A DNA stretch of 64,000 nt from Clostridia bacterium (GTDB lineage Bacteria > Bacillota > Clostridia > Lachnospirales > Lachnospiraceae): assembly GCA_910574255.1 (NCBI GenBank), contig CAJTAK010000014.1, positions 1-64,000 on the forward strand, given 5' to 3'. Positions 1 through 8,201 of the stretch are shown piece by piece (position 1 is the first letter of the stretch; each line of letters starts with the position of its first letter). The translations under genes were made by a program, and so were the position numbers. The notes below the pieces were generated by a model, which did not search any database, had not been told where the DNA came from, and saw nothing but the letters and a program-made list of their open reading frames with translations.

Positions 1-2
1 TT

Positions 3-95
3 ATAGAACTTCTGACAGCTAACAGAATCCTCATATCATCACAATATATGGCTGATTTATGGCAGGGTTCCTCTGACAAGCTTTGTTTAACTTAA
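3..95 (+). CDS. Possible C-terminal end of a transposase (runs off left edge)
   Basis: A reading frame open to the left edge gives about 30 residues ending in SSDKLCLT and stops at 93-95, inside a sequence (86-103) that matches the terminal inverted repeat of the 123-bp elements at 21923 and 58267. A gene stopping inside a terminal repeat is the usual layout of an insertion sequence, so this may be the 3' end of a transposase that also mobilises the short elements. The fragment is too short to assign to a family, and chance is possible. Confidence 0.3.
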   Translation: MELLTANRILISSQYMADLWQGSSDKLCLT

Positions 96-118
96 TGACA
101 TTGGGAGTGAACAGTAAC
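86..118. mobile_element. Right end of an IS-like element abutting an end of the GTTACTG repeat family
   Basis: Positions 86-103 carry TTTAACTTAATGACATTG, the same inverted end as the 123-bp elements elsewhere in the window. It is followed directly by GGAGTGAACAGTAAC (104-118), the reverse complement of the end of the second repeat family seen at 58252 (GTTACTGTTTACTCC). The same junction therefore occurs at both ends of the window. The left part of the element lies outside. Confidence 0.6.
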
Positions 119-181
119 CATCATTCTTATTATTGTACACATCTTGTTTTAAAAATGCATCTGTCATTATAAAGAATGCTG

Positions 182-1018
182 TTATGAATCACAAAAATGC
201 TCTCTCAACAGGGCAATCTCTTTTGTCCAGCCCTGGTCATCATTGGGAGTTTCCAGAATAAAAGGAAGCTCTCGAAGGGCCGGGTGATTGATAATTCTCA
301 CGAAAGCCTCAAGGCCGATGGTTCCCTCTCCGATACGGGCATGGCGATCCTTATGGCTTCCTTGCAGGTTCATGCTGTCATTGATATGAATGGCCTTAAG
401 CCGGGACATTCCGAGGGTCTTATCAAATTTCTCCAACACGCCTTCTAGATCTTCTGCAATATCATAACCGGCATCCCACACATGACAGGTATCCAGGCAA
501 ACGCCCATTTTTTCTGAAAGCTCTACCTGCTCCAAAATCTTTTGAAGTTCTTCAAAACTTCGTCCAATCTCACTGCCTTTTCCAGCCATTGTCTCCAAAA
601 GAACAACGGTTGTCTGCTTTGGCTTTAAGCACTCATTGAGCATTTCGGCAATCAGACGGATACCTTCCTCTGCCCCCTGCCCCACATGACTGCCCGGATG
701 AAAATTGTAATAATTCCCGGGAATATATTCCATTCGCTCCAAATCGTCGGAAAAGGTCTCTTTTGCAAAACGACGAACCTCTGGCTTGTCTGAGCAGGCA
801 TTCAGAGTATAGGGGGCATGCGCCACAATCTGTCCATATCCCTTCTCCTGCCAGAGCATTTGATAACGCTTTACATCCTCAGGGACAATTTCCTTTGCGC
901 TCCCGCCTCTGGGATTTCTGGTAAAAAACGCAAACGTATTGGCTCCCAGCTTCAAAGCCTGCTTTCCCATAGCCTCATACCCTTTGGAGGAAGAAATATG
1001 GCTTCCAACTTTCAACAT
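182..1018 (-). CDS. nfo: Deoxyribonuclease IV (AP endonuclease, endonuclease IV family)
   Basis: Cytoplasmic base-excision repair enzyme that cuts the phosphodiester bond 5' of abasic sites. The 278-residue protein has the full length of the family, and the metal ligands of the TIM barrel are in order: His67 (AHAPY), His107 (HPGSH), Glu142 (LETMAG), Asp176 and His179 (DTCH), His211 (HINDS), Asp224 and His226 (KDRHARIG), and Glu256 (ETP). These ligands bind the trinuclear zinc site in known members. The start is 38 bases after the stop of the zinc-ribbon membrane protein gene, so it may be the last gene of that transcription unit. No functional link to those neighbours is evident. Confidence 0.95.
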   Translation of the reverse strand: MLKVGSHISSSKGYEAMGKQALKLGANTFAFFTRNPRGGSAKEIVPEDVKRYQMLWQEKGYGQIVAHAPYTLNACSDKPEVRRFAKETFSDDLERMEYIPGNYYNFHPGSHVGQGAEEGIRLIAEMLNECLKPKQTTVVLLETMAGKGSEIGRSFEELQKILEQVELSEKMGVCLDTCHVWDAGYDIAEDLEGVLEKFDKTLGMSRLKAIHINDSMNLQGSHKDRHARIGEGTIGLEAFVRIINHPALRELPFILETPNDDQGWTKEIALLREHFCDS

Positions 1019-1056
1019 GAATAAAAACTCCTTTTTCTTTTTATAACACGCAAATC

Positions 1057-2118
1057 CTACAGAGCCTGTTCCTTTAAAGTAACCGTTACCCAGCCGTTTT
1101 CATAATTGAATCCTGCTTCCAGGCCTACTGGTGTATAGAAAAATACCGCCCGTCTGGAATCCTTCAAGATCTCCACAAGTTCTTCCCCTGTCAGATTCTG
1201 CACATACTCCACCCCGTCATTCTGAAGCTTATCCTGGGACTGGAAACGCATGGCTAAATCCAGATCAATCTCGGTCATTTCCTCCGGCATAATCTCTTCC
1301 CCTGTATCAATCCGGAAGGTGCGTGCCGCAAGGCTTACCTCTGTTACATTGTTTTTATAAAAATTGTGTTTAAATACTATACTAATCTTCTCCTCATCCA
1401 TAAGCGTTACGTATCCGAAGGTTGACATGCCGCTGTCATATTCCTTGTACGATGCCCGGTAAGCAATGGCCTCCTGACGAATCTTCTCATTGATGGAATC
1501 AAATTCATTGGAGTCCCCTTTCTCCAGAATCGGATATGTAGTATAATAAGTACAATCATCATCTGAATCATCCGGATCCACGGATTCTACCGCCCACTGA
1601 ATGCTATAATCTAAGTCTGTGCGCGTATAGTCTACAATCTCCTGATAATAGGGATCATCCTCATCCGGCTCGTAGTAGCCATAATCATATTCATCATCAT
1701 ATCCGTCGTAATAATCGTCGTAGAAATCATCATAGCTGTCTCTGGATCGCCGCTCCCCACTGCGTATTGTGTCCCGTGTGGAGTTTGCCACAGAGACAAA
1801 CACCGCAATCAAAAGCCCCAATACAAGAAACACGGCAGCCGTCACAGCGATTACAATGGCTGCTGTATGACTTTTCTGCTTTACAGGTGAAGCATACACA
1901 TAAGTCGGCATAGTGCCCGGTCCTCCGGATACGCCTCCCTGTCCGTTTGGCATGCCGGTGCCTCCGGACATCTGTACAGGACCCTGAGGATTCTGCATAT
2001 GATAGCTGTCAGAAGTCTGGGGCGGTCTCTGAATACCGCGGCCGCAGCTCTGGCACACACCGTTTTGCATCAAAGCCCCGCAACGGGGACAAAAATCAAA
2101 ATCTCGTTTCTCGCTCAT
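1057..2118 (-). CDS. Zinc-ribbon, single-pass membrane protein of unknown function
   Basis: The 353-residue protein begins with a four-cysteine zinc ribbon (CPRC at 10-13, CQSC further on). A Gly/Pro/Gln-rich linker follows, then one hydrophobic segment at about residues 85-110, then a very acidic Asp/Tyr-rich stretch (about 120-165). The C-terminal extracellular domain has no motif I recognise. The arrangement of N-terminal zinc ribbon, membrane anchor and external domain is common in Firmicutes. The start codon overlaps the stop of the HD-domain gene by four bases (ATGA), indicating translational coupling. The function is unknown. Confidence 0.8.
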   Translation of the reverse strand: MSEKRDFDFCPRCGALMQNGVCQSCGRGIQRPPQTSDSYHMQNPQGPVQMSGGTGMPNGQGGVSGGPGTMPTYVYASPVKQKSHTAAIVIAVTAAVFLVLGLLIAVFVSVANSTRDTIRSGERRSRDSYDDFYDDYYDGYDDEYDYGYYEPDEDDPYYQEIVDYTRTDLDYSIQWAVESVDPDDSDDDCTYYTTYPILEKGDSNEFDSINEKIRQEAIAYRASYKEYDSGMSTFGYVTLMDEEKISIVFKHNFYKNNVTEVSLAARTFRIDTGEEIMPEEMTEIDLDLAMRFQSQDKLQNDGVEYVQNLTGEELVEILKDSRRAVFFYTPVGLEAGFNYENGWVTVTLKEQAL

Positions 2119-2705
2119 GCTTCTCCTCCTGTCAGTTCATCCAAATTTTTTCCATAAGCATCCATAAAATAGTCTAAAAACAGATTTGTTTCGGGCAGCT
2201 CCATCTGCCGGATATGCTTAAGAGTCTGCTTCTTTGCCCGGACAAATTCCAGATTGCCTGTCTGCTCTTCCTCTACACATTTGATATAAGCTGACAGCTT
2301 ATCGGCTGCTTTTACCAGTCTCCATAGATAAGCGTCCTCCTGCTGCTTTTCAAAAATCTCCCGGTAGGAATCCTGCATTTCTTCCGGAAGCATTCCAAGA
2401 AGTGTTCTGGAAGCCTGGTGCTCAATGTCCTTATAAGTGTTCTTAATCTCTGTGTTATAATATTTTACCGGGGTGGGCATATCCCCCGTAATAATTTCCG
2501 TGGCATCATGGTAAAGTCCCAGTACAGCGGCTTTTCCTGCATCCAGCTCTTTTCCAAGGCTGGTATTGCCAATCACCGCAAGAGCGTGGGCAATCATAGA
2601 TACCTCCAAACTGTGCTCGCTTAAGTTCTCATTTCTTGAATTGCGCATCAGGGCCCAGCGGTCAATGTATTTCATCCGGGACATCATGGCAAAAAAACTG
2701 TTCAT
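2115..2705 (-). CDS. HD-domain 5'-nucleotidase, YfbR-like
   Basis: The 196-residue protein resembles YfbR-type 5'-deoxynucleotidases, which dephosphorylate dNMPs in the cytoplasm. His31 (SEHSLEV) and the His66-Asp67 pair (YHDATE) match the metal-binding HD signature, and GDMPTPVKY further on is typical of the family. It overlaps both neighbours by ATGA: it starts inside the stop of the C39-like gene, and the zinc-ribbon gene starts inside its stop. The enzyme class is well supported. The substrate is inferred from the family only. Confidence 0.8.
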   Translation of the reverse strand: MNSFFAMMSRMKYIDRWALMRNSRNENLSEHSLEVSMIAHALAVIGNTSLGKELDAGKAAVLGLYHDATEIITGDMPTPVKYYNTEIKNTYKDIEHQASRTLLGMLPEEMQDSYREIFEKQQEDAYLWRLVKAADKLSAYIKCVEEEQTGNLEFVRAKKQTLKHIRQMELPETNLFLDYFMDAYGKNLDELTGGEA

Positions 2706-3412
2706 TTCTCTTTCCTCTTTTTCTTCTTCGCCTGAATCCGGCAGATATTGCTGGTAAGGCAGGTACTGTGTTTCTTCACATATTTCTGATATTCCGCCCA
2801 GGAAAGGTAGTATTCCTTTCCCCAGGATGAGATCTGCAGGTAGCCGTCCATCATACCTGTCACCACCACGAAATGGGCCTTCGTCTCAACTGCAGGCAGG
2901 TATTCACCGTTCTCCTTCCGGTAAAGGGCAACCTTGTGCCTGCCCCAGACAAAAGGAAAATTGGGTCCGATAGACAGAATCACCGGCATATCCTGCCGAA
3001 GCATCTCTTCAATTCTGGGAAGAATCTTTCCCGGCCGGACACACCAGCTTGCGCGCAGCTCAATCCGGTAATGGTGGAAATAACGATTCATAGCCAGAGG
3101 AAGAAAAAACCCGGGAACCCCAAAGCCGGGAATAACAGAAAGGTATCTGCGGCGCATCTTCATCAGATAACGCTCATATCTGGGATAAGACAAAAATCCA
3201 TCCTCACACAGCATCCCATAGAGCAGATCCGTCTCACAGGAGGTCTGGTGAAGCCCCATGTACAGCAGTACATCCGCCATTCCCACCACCCCGCAACCAT
3301 ACTTCCTCATAATACGGCTGGAAGACCAGGTCTGACTTCCCCCAAAGGAATGATCCGTTTGTGTCTTTATCGAAAAATATGGATGCCTAAGACCATAACG
3401 CTTTGTTTCCAT
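2702..3412 (-). CDS. Papain-like (C39-type) protein of unknown function
   Basis: The 236-residue protein shows a weak papain-like pattern: a cysteine in KYGCGVVGMADVLL (about residue 40), a histidine in AHFVVVTGM (about residue 183), and a downstream SSWG segment. This resembles peptidase_C39_2-like proteins, which may be proteases or amide transferases. There is no signal peptide, and the C-terminus is a lysine-rich tail (KKKKRKEK). The ribosome binding site AAAGGAG precedes the start. It is the first gene of a unit coupled to the HD nucleotidase and zinc-ribbon genes. The assignment rests on motif spacing alone. Confidence 0.6.
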   Translation of the reverse strand: METKRYGLRHPYFSIKTQTDHSFGGSQTWSSSRIMRKYGCGVVGMADVLLYMGLHQTSCETDLLYGMLCEDGFLSYPRYERYLMKMRRRYLSVIPGFGVPGFFLPLAMNRYFHHYRIELRASWCVRPGKILPRIEEMLRQDMPVILSIGPNFPFVWGRHKVALYRKENGEYLPAVETKAHFVVVTGMMDGYLQISSWGKEYYLSWAEYQKYVKKHSTCLTSNICRIQAKKKKRKEK

Positions 3413-3764
3413 ATGGTTTCTCCTTTATCTTCATGCCTATTTTACCAGTATACCACAAAAAAAGACGGATGTCATCATACCGCCCCTTGGGAAAGTGTTA
3501 ATTTTTCATTACAGATTAGCCATGCAGAAAGATAGAGGCAGGCTGTCTGGGGGAGCTGGCTCACCCAGGCGGCCTGCATCTATCTTTCTATAGGGCGAAG
3601 CCCTTGAAGCTTGAATCCGCTTCTTTTCAGCGGATTCAAGCTTGCATGGCGTCCGGGGCCAAAACCCCATCTCCCCCCGGCGCAGCCCGTAAACTCCAAA
3701 TCCCATTCATATCAGCAGTTCCAAGCTTGCATGGCATCCGGGGCCCCCCGTCTCCCCATAAAAT
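3413..3764. other. Intergenic region with two palindromes and a direct repeat
   Basis: No convincing gene. It holds an imperfect palindrome at 3527-3588 whose arms begin GAAAGATAGAGGCAGG. A perfect 14-base stem follows (3607-3620 with 3630-3643, AAGCTTGAATCCGC). The sequence AAGCTTGCATGGC(G/A)TCCGGGGCC occurs twice, at 3638-3660 and 3723-3745. The base composition is GC-rich compared with most spacers here. It probably contains a remnant of a mobile short element, and may also serve as terminator for the FMN-binding gene. Confidence 0.6.
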
Positions 3765-4181
3765 TCACTCTGACGCCCCCTGCGCCTGCTCCACAACCTC
3801 CTGAAAGCCTGCTATCACGGCCCCCGAAGTAATCGTAGCCCCGCTCACAGCATCCAAATGAGTACTCACCTCATCAATATAAGCATCCGAAAGCTCCGAA
3901 AAAACCGTCTCATTATACTGCGTAATCGCCTTCTGCCCAACAGTAGGCGTCTCAGACTCTCCCTGAGCCGTAAGTTCTCTTATCCGTTCATCTTCAACGG
4001 TCAGGCTTATCACCACATCCCCGCCATACCCCTGATTAACAGCCGTATAAGTAATCCCATCCCCCTTACCCGACAACGCCCGATAAATGGGATTGGACAA
4101 AGCAGTCACAAGAATCATTAAAACAATAATTACAGCAAGAGAAATAATGCTTCGTTTATTAGGTTCTGCCTGTATTGCCAT
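3765..4181 (-). CDS. Membrane-anchored FMN-binding domain protein
   Basis: A 138-residue protein with an N-terminal membrane segment (about residues 12-32) and a C-terminal FMN-binding domain of the RnfG/NqrC kind, containing DAVSGATITSGAV. The SGATxTS motif is where FMN is attached covalently in family members. The domain probably sits outside the membrane and takes part in electron transfer. I chose the ATG at 4181 because AAGGAGG lies six bases upstream; an ATG ten codons earlier has no such site. No partner redox genes lie next to it. Confidence 0.8.
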   Translation of the reverse strand: MAIQAEPNKRSIISLAVIIVLMILVTALSNPIYRALSGKGDGITYTAVNQGYGGDVVISLTVEDERIRELTAQGESETPTVGQKAITQYNETVFSELSDAYIDEVSTHLDAVSGATITSGAVIAGFQEVVEQAQGASE

Positions 4182-4296
4182 GCTATGCCTCCTTAGAAAA
4201 ATATCTTCCATTCCTCTCTAAATCAGCATACCCCATTTTCCTCTTTTTTAATCCGAAATCAGCAGACCATATATAACAGCACTATTTTGAAAACGC

Positions 4297-5742
4297 CTAT
4301 ACCAGCGTTCCCATATAGTAAAAGCCCTTGCACACCTCCAGCTTCACCTTGCAAATTCTTCCAATCAGGGATACATCCCCCGGAAAATGCACCAGAAGAT
4401 TGTTGCTCATCCGCCCGGTTAAAAGAGAAGGATCGTGCTCATTAACCTCTTCAATCAACACCTCCTGCACTGTACCTGCAAAACGGGCAGTCTGGGATCT
4501 GGCATTTTCCTGTACCAGATTCAGCAGGCGGTCAAACCGGGATTTTACCTCTGCTTCCGACACCTGATTTTCCATAGCGGCAGCAGGCGTTCCTGTTCGC
4601 TTAGAATAGATAAAGGTGTAGGCATTGTCATAGCAGACTTTTTTCACCACATCCATAGTCTCCAGAAAATCTTCCTCCGTCTCTCCCGGAAAGCCTACAA
4701 TGATGTCGGTAGTCAAAGAAATATCCGGAATCTCCCTTCGTATCTTACCGGCCAGCTCCAAATACTGCTCCTTCGTATATTTTCGGTTCATAGCTTTCAG
4801 AATCCGAGTACTTCCCGATTGAAGCGGCAGATGCAGATGACGGCAGACCTTCTTTGACTCTTTCATTACCTGAATCAGCTCGTCCGACAGATCCTTGGGA
4901 TGTGAGGTCATAAATCGGATCCTGGCAATGCCATCTATCTTTTCCACTCTGCGAAGAAGCTCTCCAAAGGAAATGGAATCCTTCAAGGTCTTTCCATAGG
5001 AATTGACATTTTGTCCCAGAAGCATAACCTCCGACACACCATCCGCCGCCAGAGTCTCAATTTCCCGAATGATATCTTCCGGCCTGCGGCTGCGCTCTCT
5101 TCCCCGCACGTAAGGCACAATGCAGTAGCTGCAGAAATTGTTGCAACCGAACATAATGTTGACCCCCGACTTGAAAGAATATTTTCGTTCTACAGGGAGA
5201 TCCTCCACAATCTGCTCTGTGCCTTCCCAGATATCGATAATCTGCTCTTTGCTGTTCAGGGTTTGATACAAAAGCTCTGCAAATTTAAAAATATTGTGGG
5301 TTCCGAAAACCAGATCTACAAAACGATAGCTTTTTTTCAGCTTCTCCACTACCCCCGGCTCCTGCATCATGCAGCCGCAGAGGGCAATCCGCATGCAGGG
5401 ATTGCTCTTTTTTTCATGCTTTAAAAGCCCCAGATGGCCGTAAACCTTCTGGTTTGCATTCTCTCGCACCGTGCAGGTATTGTAGATCACAAAGTCCGCA
5501 TGCTCATTCTGGGTTTCTATGAATCCTGCCTGCTCCAGAATTCCGGTAAGTTTTTCGGAGTCCCGGGCATTCATCTGGCAGCCGAAGGTTTGAGTAAACG
5601 CAGTCGGACGGCGGCCGTTTTTCTGCTCAAATTCCCGAACCCATTCCCGACATTTTGCCATGAAGTAGTACTGTCTGGCAGGTTCCTCTGCGGGAGGCTC
5701 TGCATTCATATCTATTTTATCTAAATCAATTTCTGGATTCAT
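4297..5742 (-). CDS. miaB: tRNA-2-methylthio-N6-dimethylallyladenosine synthase
   Basis: Radical-SAM methylthiotransferase that adds the 2-methylthio group to i6A37 in tRNAs reading UNN codons. The 481-residue protein has the three methylthiotransferase parts: an N-terminal UPF0004 domain beginning QTFGCQMNARDSEKL, a radical-SAM core with CNNFCSYC (followed by VPYVRGRERSR), and a C-terminal TRAM domain. The long N-terminal extension of about 45 residues is usual in Clostridia. It has its own promoter at 5786-5814 and is monocistronic. The paralogue rimO lies at 36163 and is separated from it by its substrate family (ribosomal protein S12). Confidence 0.95.
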   Translation of the reverse strand: MNPEIDLDKIDMNAEPPAEEPARQYYFMAKCREWVREFEQKNGRRPTAFTQTFGCQMNARDSEKLTGILEQAGFIETQNEHADFVIYNTCTVRENANQKVYGHLGLLKHEKKSNPCMRIALCGCMMQEPGVVEKLKKSYRFVDLVFGTHNIFKFAELLYQTLNSKEQIIDIWEGTEQIVEDLPVERKYSFKSGVNIMFGCNNFCSYCIVPYVRGRERSRRPEDIIREIETLAADGVSEVMLLGQNVNSYGKTLKDSISFGELLRRVEKIDGIARIRFMTSHPKDLSDELIQVMKESKKVCRHLHLPLQSGSTRILKAMNRKYTKEQYLELAGKIRREIPDISLTTDIIVGFPGETEEDFLETMDVVKKVCYDNAYTFIYSKRTGTPAAAMENQVSEAEVKSRFDRLLNLVQENARSQTARFAGTVQEVLIEEVNEHDPSLLTGRMSNNLLVHFPGDVSLIGRICKVKLEVCKGFYYMGTLV

Positions 5743-5785
5743 GTTTTATCACCTGCTCCTATTACCGTTTATTTATCATTTGTAC

Positions 5786-5814
5786 ATTATAGCGAAGCTT
5801 AAAAAGAACTTCAA
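5786..5814 (-). promoter_or_regulatory. Sigma-A promoter of miaB
   Basis: On the minus strand, TTGAAG (5809-5814) is followed after 17 bases by TATAAT (5786-5791). The start codon is about 45 bases downstream. Confidence 0.8.
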
Positions 5815-5820
5815 TCTTTT

Positions 5821-6966
5821 TTATCGCAGCTGGCCTTTTTGCTGCAAAATAAAGGATTCCCCTCCGTCCTCCGTAACATAGATATTTTTCTTATATTGAT
5901 TGGCTTCCATATCACTGTAAATACCCGCAATTGTTCCGTGGCTTTCATCCTGAAAAGTTATCTCTGCATCTCCGTACAGAGAATCTCCGAAAGGTGTCTC
6001 ATTTACCAGCGTCCAGCTTTTACCGCCGTCTATGCTTTTGATTAAAATGTAATCATAATTCCCCATAACATAATCAGCCGCTGCCAGCCGATAGTGAATG
6101 TCTTCTCCCTCCAAAATAGATTCCGCCGCATAGTCGCCTTCATAATTGTCAATCCATTCCTTCATGACCCTGTCATGGGCTTCTTTTTCTTTCAGAGCTT
6201 CCTCACGGGCTCTTTCCTCTTCCAACGCTTTCGGCCTTGGATCATACGGAAATGCCTTGGCATATTCCTTTCTCATCAACTCCGTTAGTTCTTCTGTAAA
6301 TCGTAAGCCGGGTTTAATCGAACCCCATATTTCAGAAGAATCTATCCAAAAGGCTTTTTTGCCTATCCGCACTTCAAACTGTGAAAAAGAAGCTCTGACA
6401 GCATTGGACTTGGTATAATTCCAAAAGTACCTGCTATCCTCTAAGCAATCGTCTATCCATTCACTTATCTTCTCTGCGCAGGCATCCAGATCCTCCCAAG
6501 AGTCACAGGAAATGCTTAAATAGATGGGGATTTCCAATTGATATGCTTCCATCCCCTGCTCCAGCGTATAGACTGTGCCTTCATGATTTACAAAATGAGC
6601 GTCCCTATCTTCTGTCTCCCAAAATGTCAGCGTATCCCTTTTCATCATCTGTTCTATAAAATTGTTCTCCCATGGATCTTTTCTATCCACCCAGAACAGA
6701 ACAGGCTCCTCTGGCTCCTGCCGGCTGTAGGCACGATAAATATACTTGTCTTCATAAGAATTAACAAATTCCGTTTTTTTCCCAAAATAAACTTTCATTT
6801 CAGAATCCAAACGCTTTTCTTCCCAAAGAAAACTTCCCAAAAAGAAGATTCCCAGAAGGACCGCCCCTCCAATATTCAAACCAATCAGGAGACGGAACAA
6901 TTGTTTTTCATTATTCTGCACTTGTTTTTTGTGCAGAAAGGGATACCCAGAGGGTATTTCTTTCAT
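5821..6966 (-). CDS. Membrane-anchored protein with sialidase-type (BNR) repeats, unknown function
   Basis: The 381-residue protein has a short N-terminal cytoplasmic part, one membrane segment (about residues 26-46) and a large outer domain. Near the C-terminus are two Asp-box-like repeats, SIDGGKSW and TEDGGESF, which form turns in BNR/sialidase-type beta-propellers. No sialidase catalytic residues can be recognised. The chosen ATG at 6966 has GAAAGGAAT upstream, and no later Met precedes the membrane segment. The first 17 or so codons (KEIPSGYPFLHKKQVQ) are one copy of the 51-bp repeat found ahead of two other genes, so the N-terminus was probably acquired from a repeat insertion. Confidence 0.7.
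   Translation of the reverse strand: MKEIPSGYPFLHKKQVQNNEKQLFRLLIGLNIGGAVLLGIFFLGSFLWEEKRLDSEMKVYFGKKTEFVNSYEDKYIYRAYSRQEPEEPVLFWVDRKDPWENNFIEQMMKRDTLTFWETEDRDAHFVNHEGTVYTLEQGMEAYQLEIPIYLSISCDSWEDLDACAEKISEWIDDCLEDSRYFWNYTKSNAVRASFSQFEVRIGKKAFWIDSSEIWGSIKPGLRFTEELTELMRKEYAKAFPYDPRPKALEEERAREEALKEKEAHDRVMKEWIDNYEGDYAAESILEGEDIHYRLAAADYVMGNYDYILIKSIDGGKSWTLVNETPFGDSLYGDAEITFQDESHGTIAGIYSDMEANQYKKNIYVTEDGGESFILQQKGQLR
6916..6966 (-). repeat. 51-bp 5'-end repeat, single unit
   Basis: On the minus strand the unit contains an ATACCCTCTGGGTATCCC palindrome followed by a TGCACAAAAAACAAGTGCA stem-loop. It lies at the junction between the broken acetyltransferase gene and the membrane protein gene, and is read as the N-terminus of the latter. 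Related pairs of units lie at 11061 and 58024. Confidence 0.75.
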
Positions 6967-7231
6967 ATGATTTATTCCTTTCAAACCAAGTATATTTATA
7001 GGCCGGCATTTGTACCTGATTAATCCTTGCTGCTGCAACTACTGTTTTCTCCTGAAGCATTACAAACAGTTCCTCTGCTTTTAGTGCATCCAGTGCCGTC
7101 TGCTTTGTGGGATAAATTCCCCGAACCCAGCCTGTGGTCACGGTTCCCTGTTCTTCCTGTTCCAAAATGTTCTCATAGATCCTGGTTATATGTAAGATAT
7201 CTTGAATGGTTCCTTTTCGAATTATAGGCAT
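6967..7231 (-). pseudogene. Truncated GNAT acetyltransferase (N-terminal half only)
   Basis: The frame from 7231 encodes about 85 residues that look like the start of a GNAT acetyltransferase (MPIIRKGTIQDILHITRIYE, then TTGWVRGIYPTKQTA, then FVMLQEKTVVAAARINQVQ). Family members continue for another 60-80 residues with the acetyl-CoA-binding motif. Here the similarity stops after about PAYKYTWFERN, where the 51-bp repeat and the BNR protein gene begin. The frame runs on into unrelated sequence before stopping at 6911. This looks like a deletion or insertion junction. Confidence 0.7.
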
Positions 7232-7321
7232 CGGTATTCTTTCCCCTTATTTTAATATATCCTTTATTTTAACACATCTATTGGCGCCTGAAAATAAAGA
7301 CTTTCCCCTTTTCGGCTCCCA

Positions 7322-7353
7322 TGCTATAATTCAATTACCATACTTAAAGGAGG
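7322..7353 (+). promoter_or_regulatory. Extended -10 promoter and ribosome binding site of the acetyltransferase gene
   Basis: TGCTATAAT at 7322-7330 is an extended -10 element, and AAAGGAGG at 7346-7353 lies five bases before the ATG at 7359. No good -35 element is visible. The leader would be very short. Confidence 0.6.
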
Positions 7354-7358
7354 CTCTT

Positions 7359-7838
7359 ATGATACGACATGCAGAAGCCGGTGATTTACCAAGAATATCA
7401 GATATTTACAAACATGCAAGACAATTTATGGCGGAGCACAACAACCCTACCCAATGGAACAATAACTTTCCCTCAGAAGAACTGCTGAGAGAATGCCTCC
7501 ATGACAGACGGCTCTATGCAGTCACAGAGCAGGGTATCATTCATGGAGTCTTTGCCTTTGCCATCGGGGAGGATGCCACCTATCAGGTCATTTATCAGGG
7601 CGCCTGGCTCTCTGATGCTCCCTACGGCGCTATCCACATGGTAGCCAGTGACGGAGAAACCCATGGACTGCTGGGCAGGATTGTGGCTTACTGCGAACAG
7701 CAGATTGCTCATCTTCGTATAGATACTCATGGGGATAATCATATTATGCAGCATCTCATTGAGAAGCATGGTTTTCAAAAATGCGGCATTATAAATGCTC
7801 AGGACGGCACGCCCCGGATTGCTTATGAAAAGCTATAG
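7359..7838 (+). CDS. GNAT-family N-acetyltransferase
   Basis: The 159-residue protein begins MIRHAEAGDLPRISDIYKHA, a typical GNAT opening, and is close to the usual family length. The C-terminal part (LIEKHGFQKCGII) matches the conserved GNAT motif B region. The substrate cannot be told from sequence. The ATG at 7359 is set by a strong upstream AAAGGAGG; an upstream in-frame extension lacks a site. Its last 50 bases overlap the 3' end of the convergent DUF1667 gene. It is unrelated in position to the broken GNAT gene on the other strand at 6967-7231, but both belong to the same broad family. Confidence 0.8.
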   Translation: MIRHAEAGDLPRISDIYKHARQFMAEHNNPTQWNNNFPSEELLRECLHDRRLYAVTEQGIIHGVFAFAIGEDATYQVIYQGAWLSDAPYGAIHMVASDGETHGLLGRIVAYCEQQIAHLRIDTHGDNHIMQHLIEKHGFQKCGIINAQDGTPRIAYEKL

Positions 7839-8196
7839 CCTCTACATTTTTTGTGGCTATAATGTCCACTCCGGTATTGGCTGCATCTGCCAGAATCACA
7901 TCGCCCATGCGGACGGGAGCCGGAACCTCTATTGTCTTTAATTCCCGGACACAGGCCAGAATCTTTTCCTTGGGAACGGCTTCCCTTGTCTTTACGGACA
8001 CCACGGGAAGGCTTCCCCCTGTGACCTTCACAGTGGAAGTTACCATCCGGACGGGGGCTGTCACTTCTTTCCCTGCATAAGTCTCTCCTCGTCTGCAGGT
8101 ATTTCCTTTTACGGAAATAATGGTTTCTCCGTTCATCTCAACCGTAAGGGCACATCCCATGGGACAATTGATACAGATTAGATTTCTTGTTTCCAT
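7789..8196 (-). CDS. DUF1667 small protein of a GlpA-like oxidoreductase operon
   Basis: The 135-residue protein has cysteines near the N-terminus (ICINCPMGC) and a later CRRG, suggesting a metal or iron-sulfur site. DUF1667 proteins regularly accompany the two flavoproteins encoded just upstream, and probably form a third subunit. I placed the start at ATG 8196, ten bases after AGGAGG; an earlier GTG at 8205 is too close to that site. The gene follows the flavin reductase stop by five bases. Its C-terminal tail overlaps the 3' end of the convergent acetyltransferase gene by 50 bases. Confidence 0.8.
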   Translation of the reverse strand: METRNLICINCPMGCALTVEMNGETIISVKGNTCRRGETYAGKEVTAPVRMVTSTVKVTGGSLPVVSVKTREAVPKEKILACVRELKTIEVPAPVRMGDVILADAANTGVDIIATKNVEAIAFHKQSGACRPEHL

Positions 8197-8201
8197 TTCT
8201 G

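Noticed and set aside
3509..3832. Short frames on both strands around the palindromes
   Set aside because: Their sequence is produced by the palindromes and direct repeats, and they resemble no protein.
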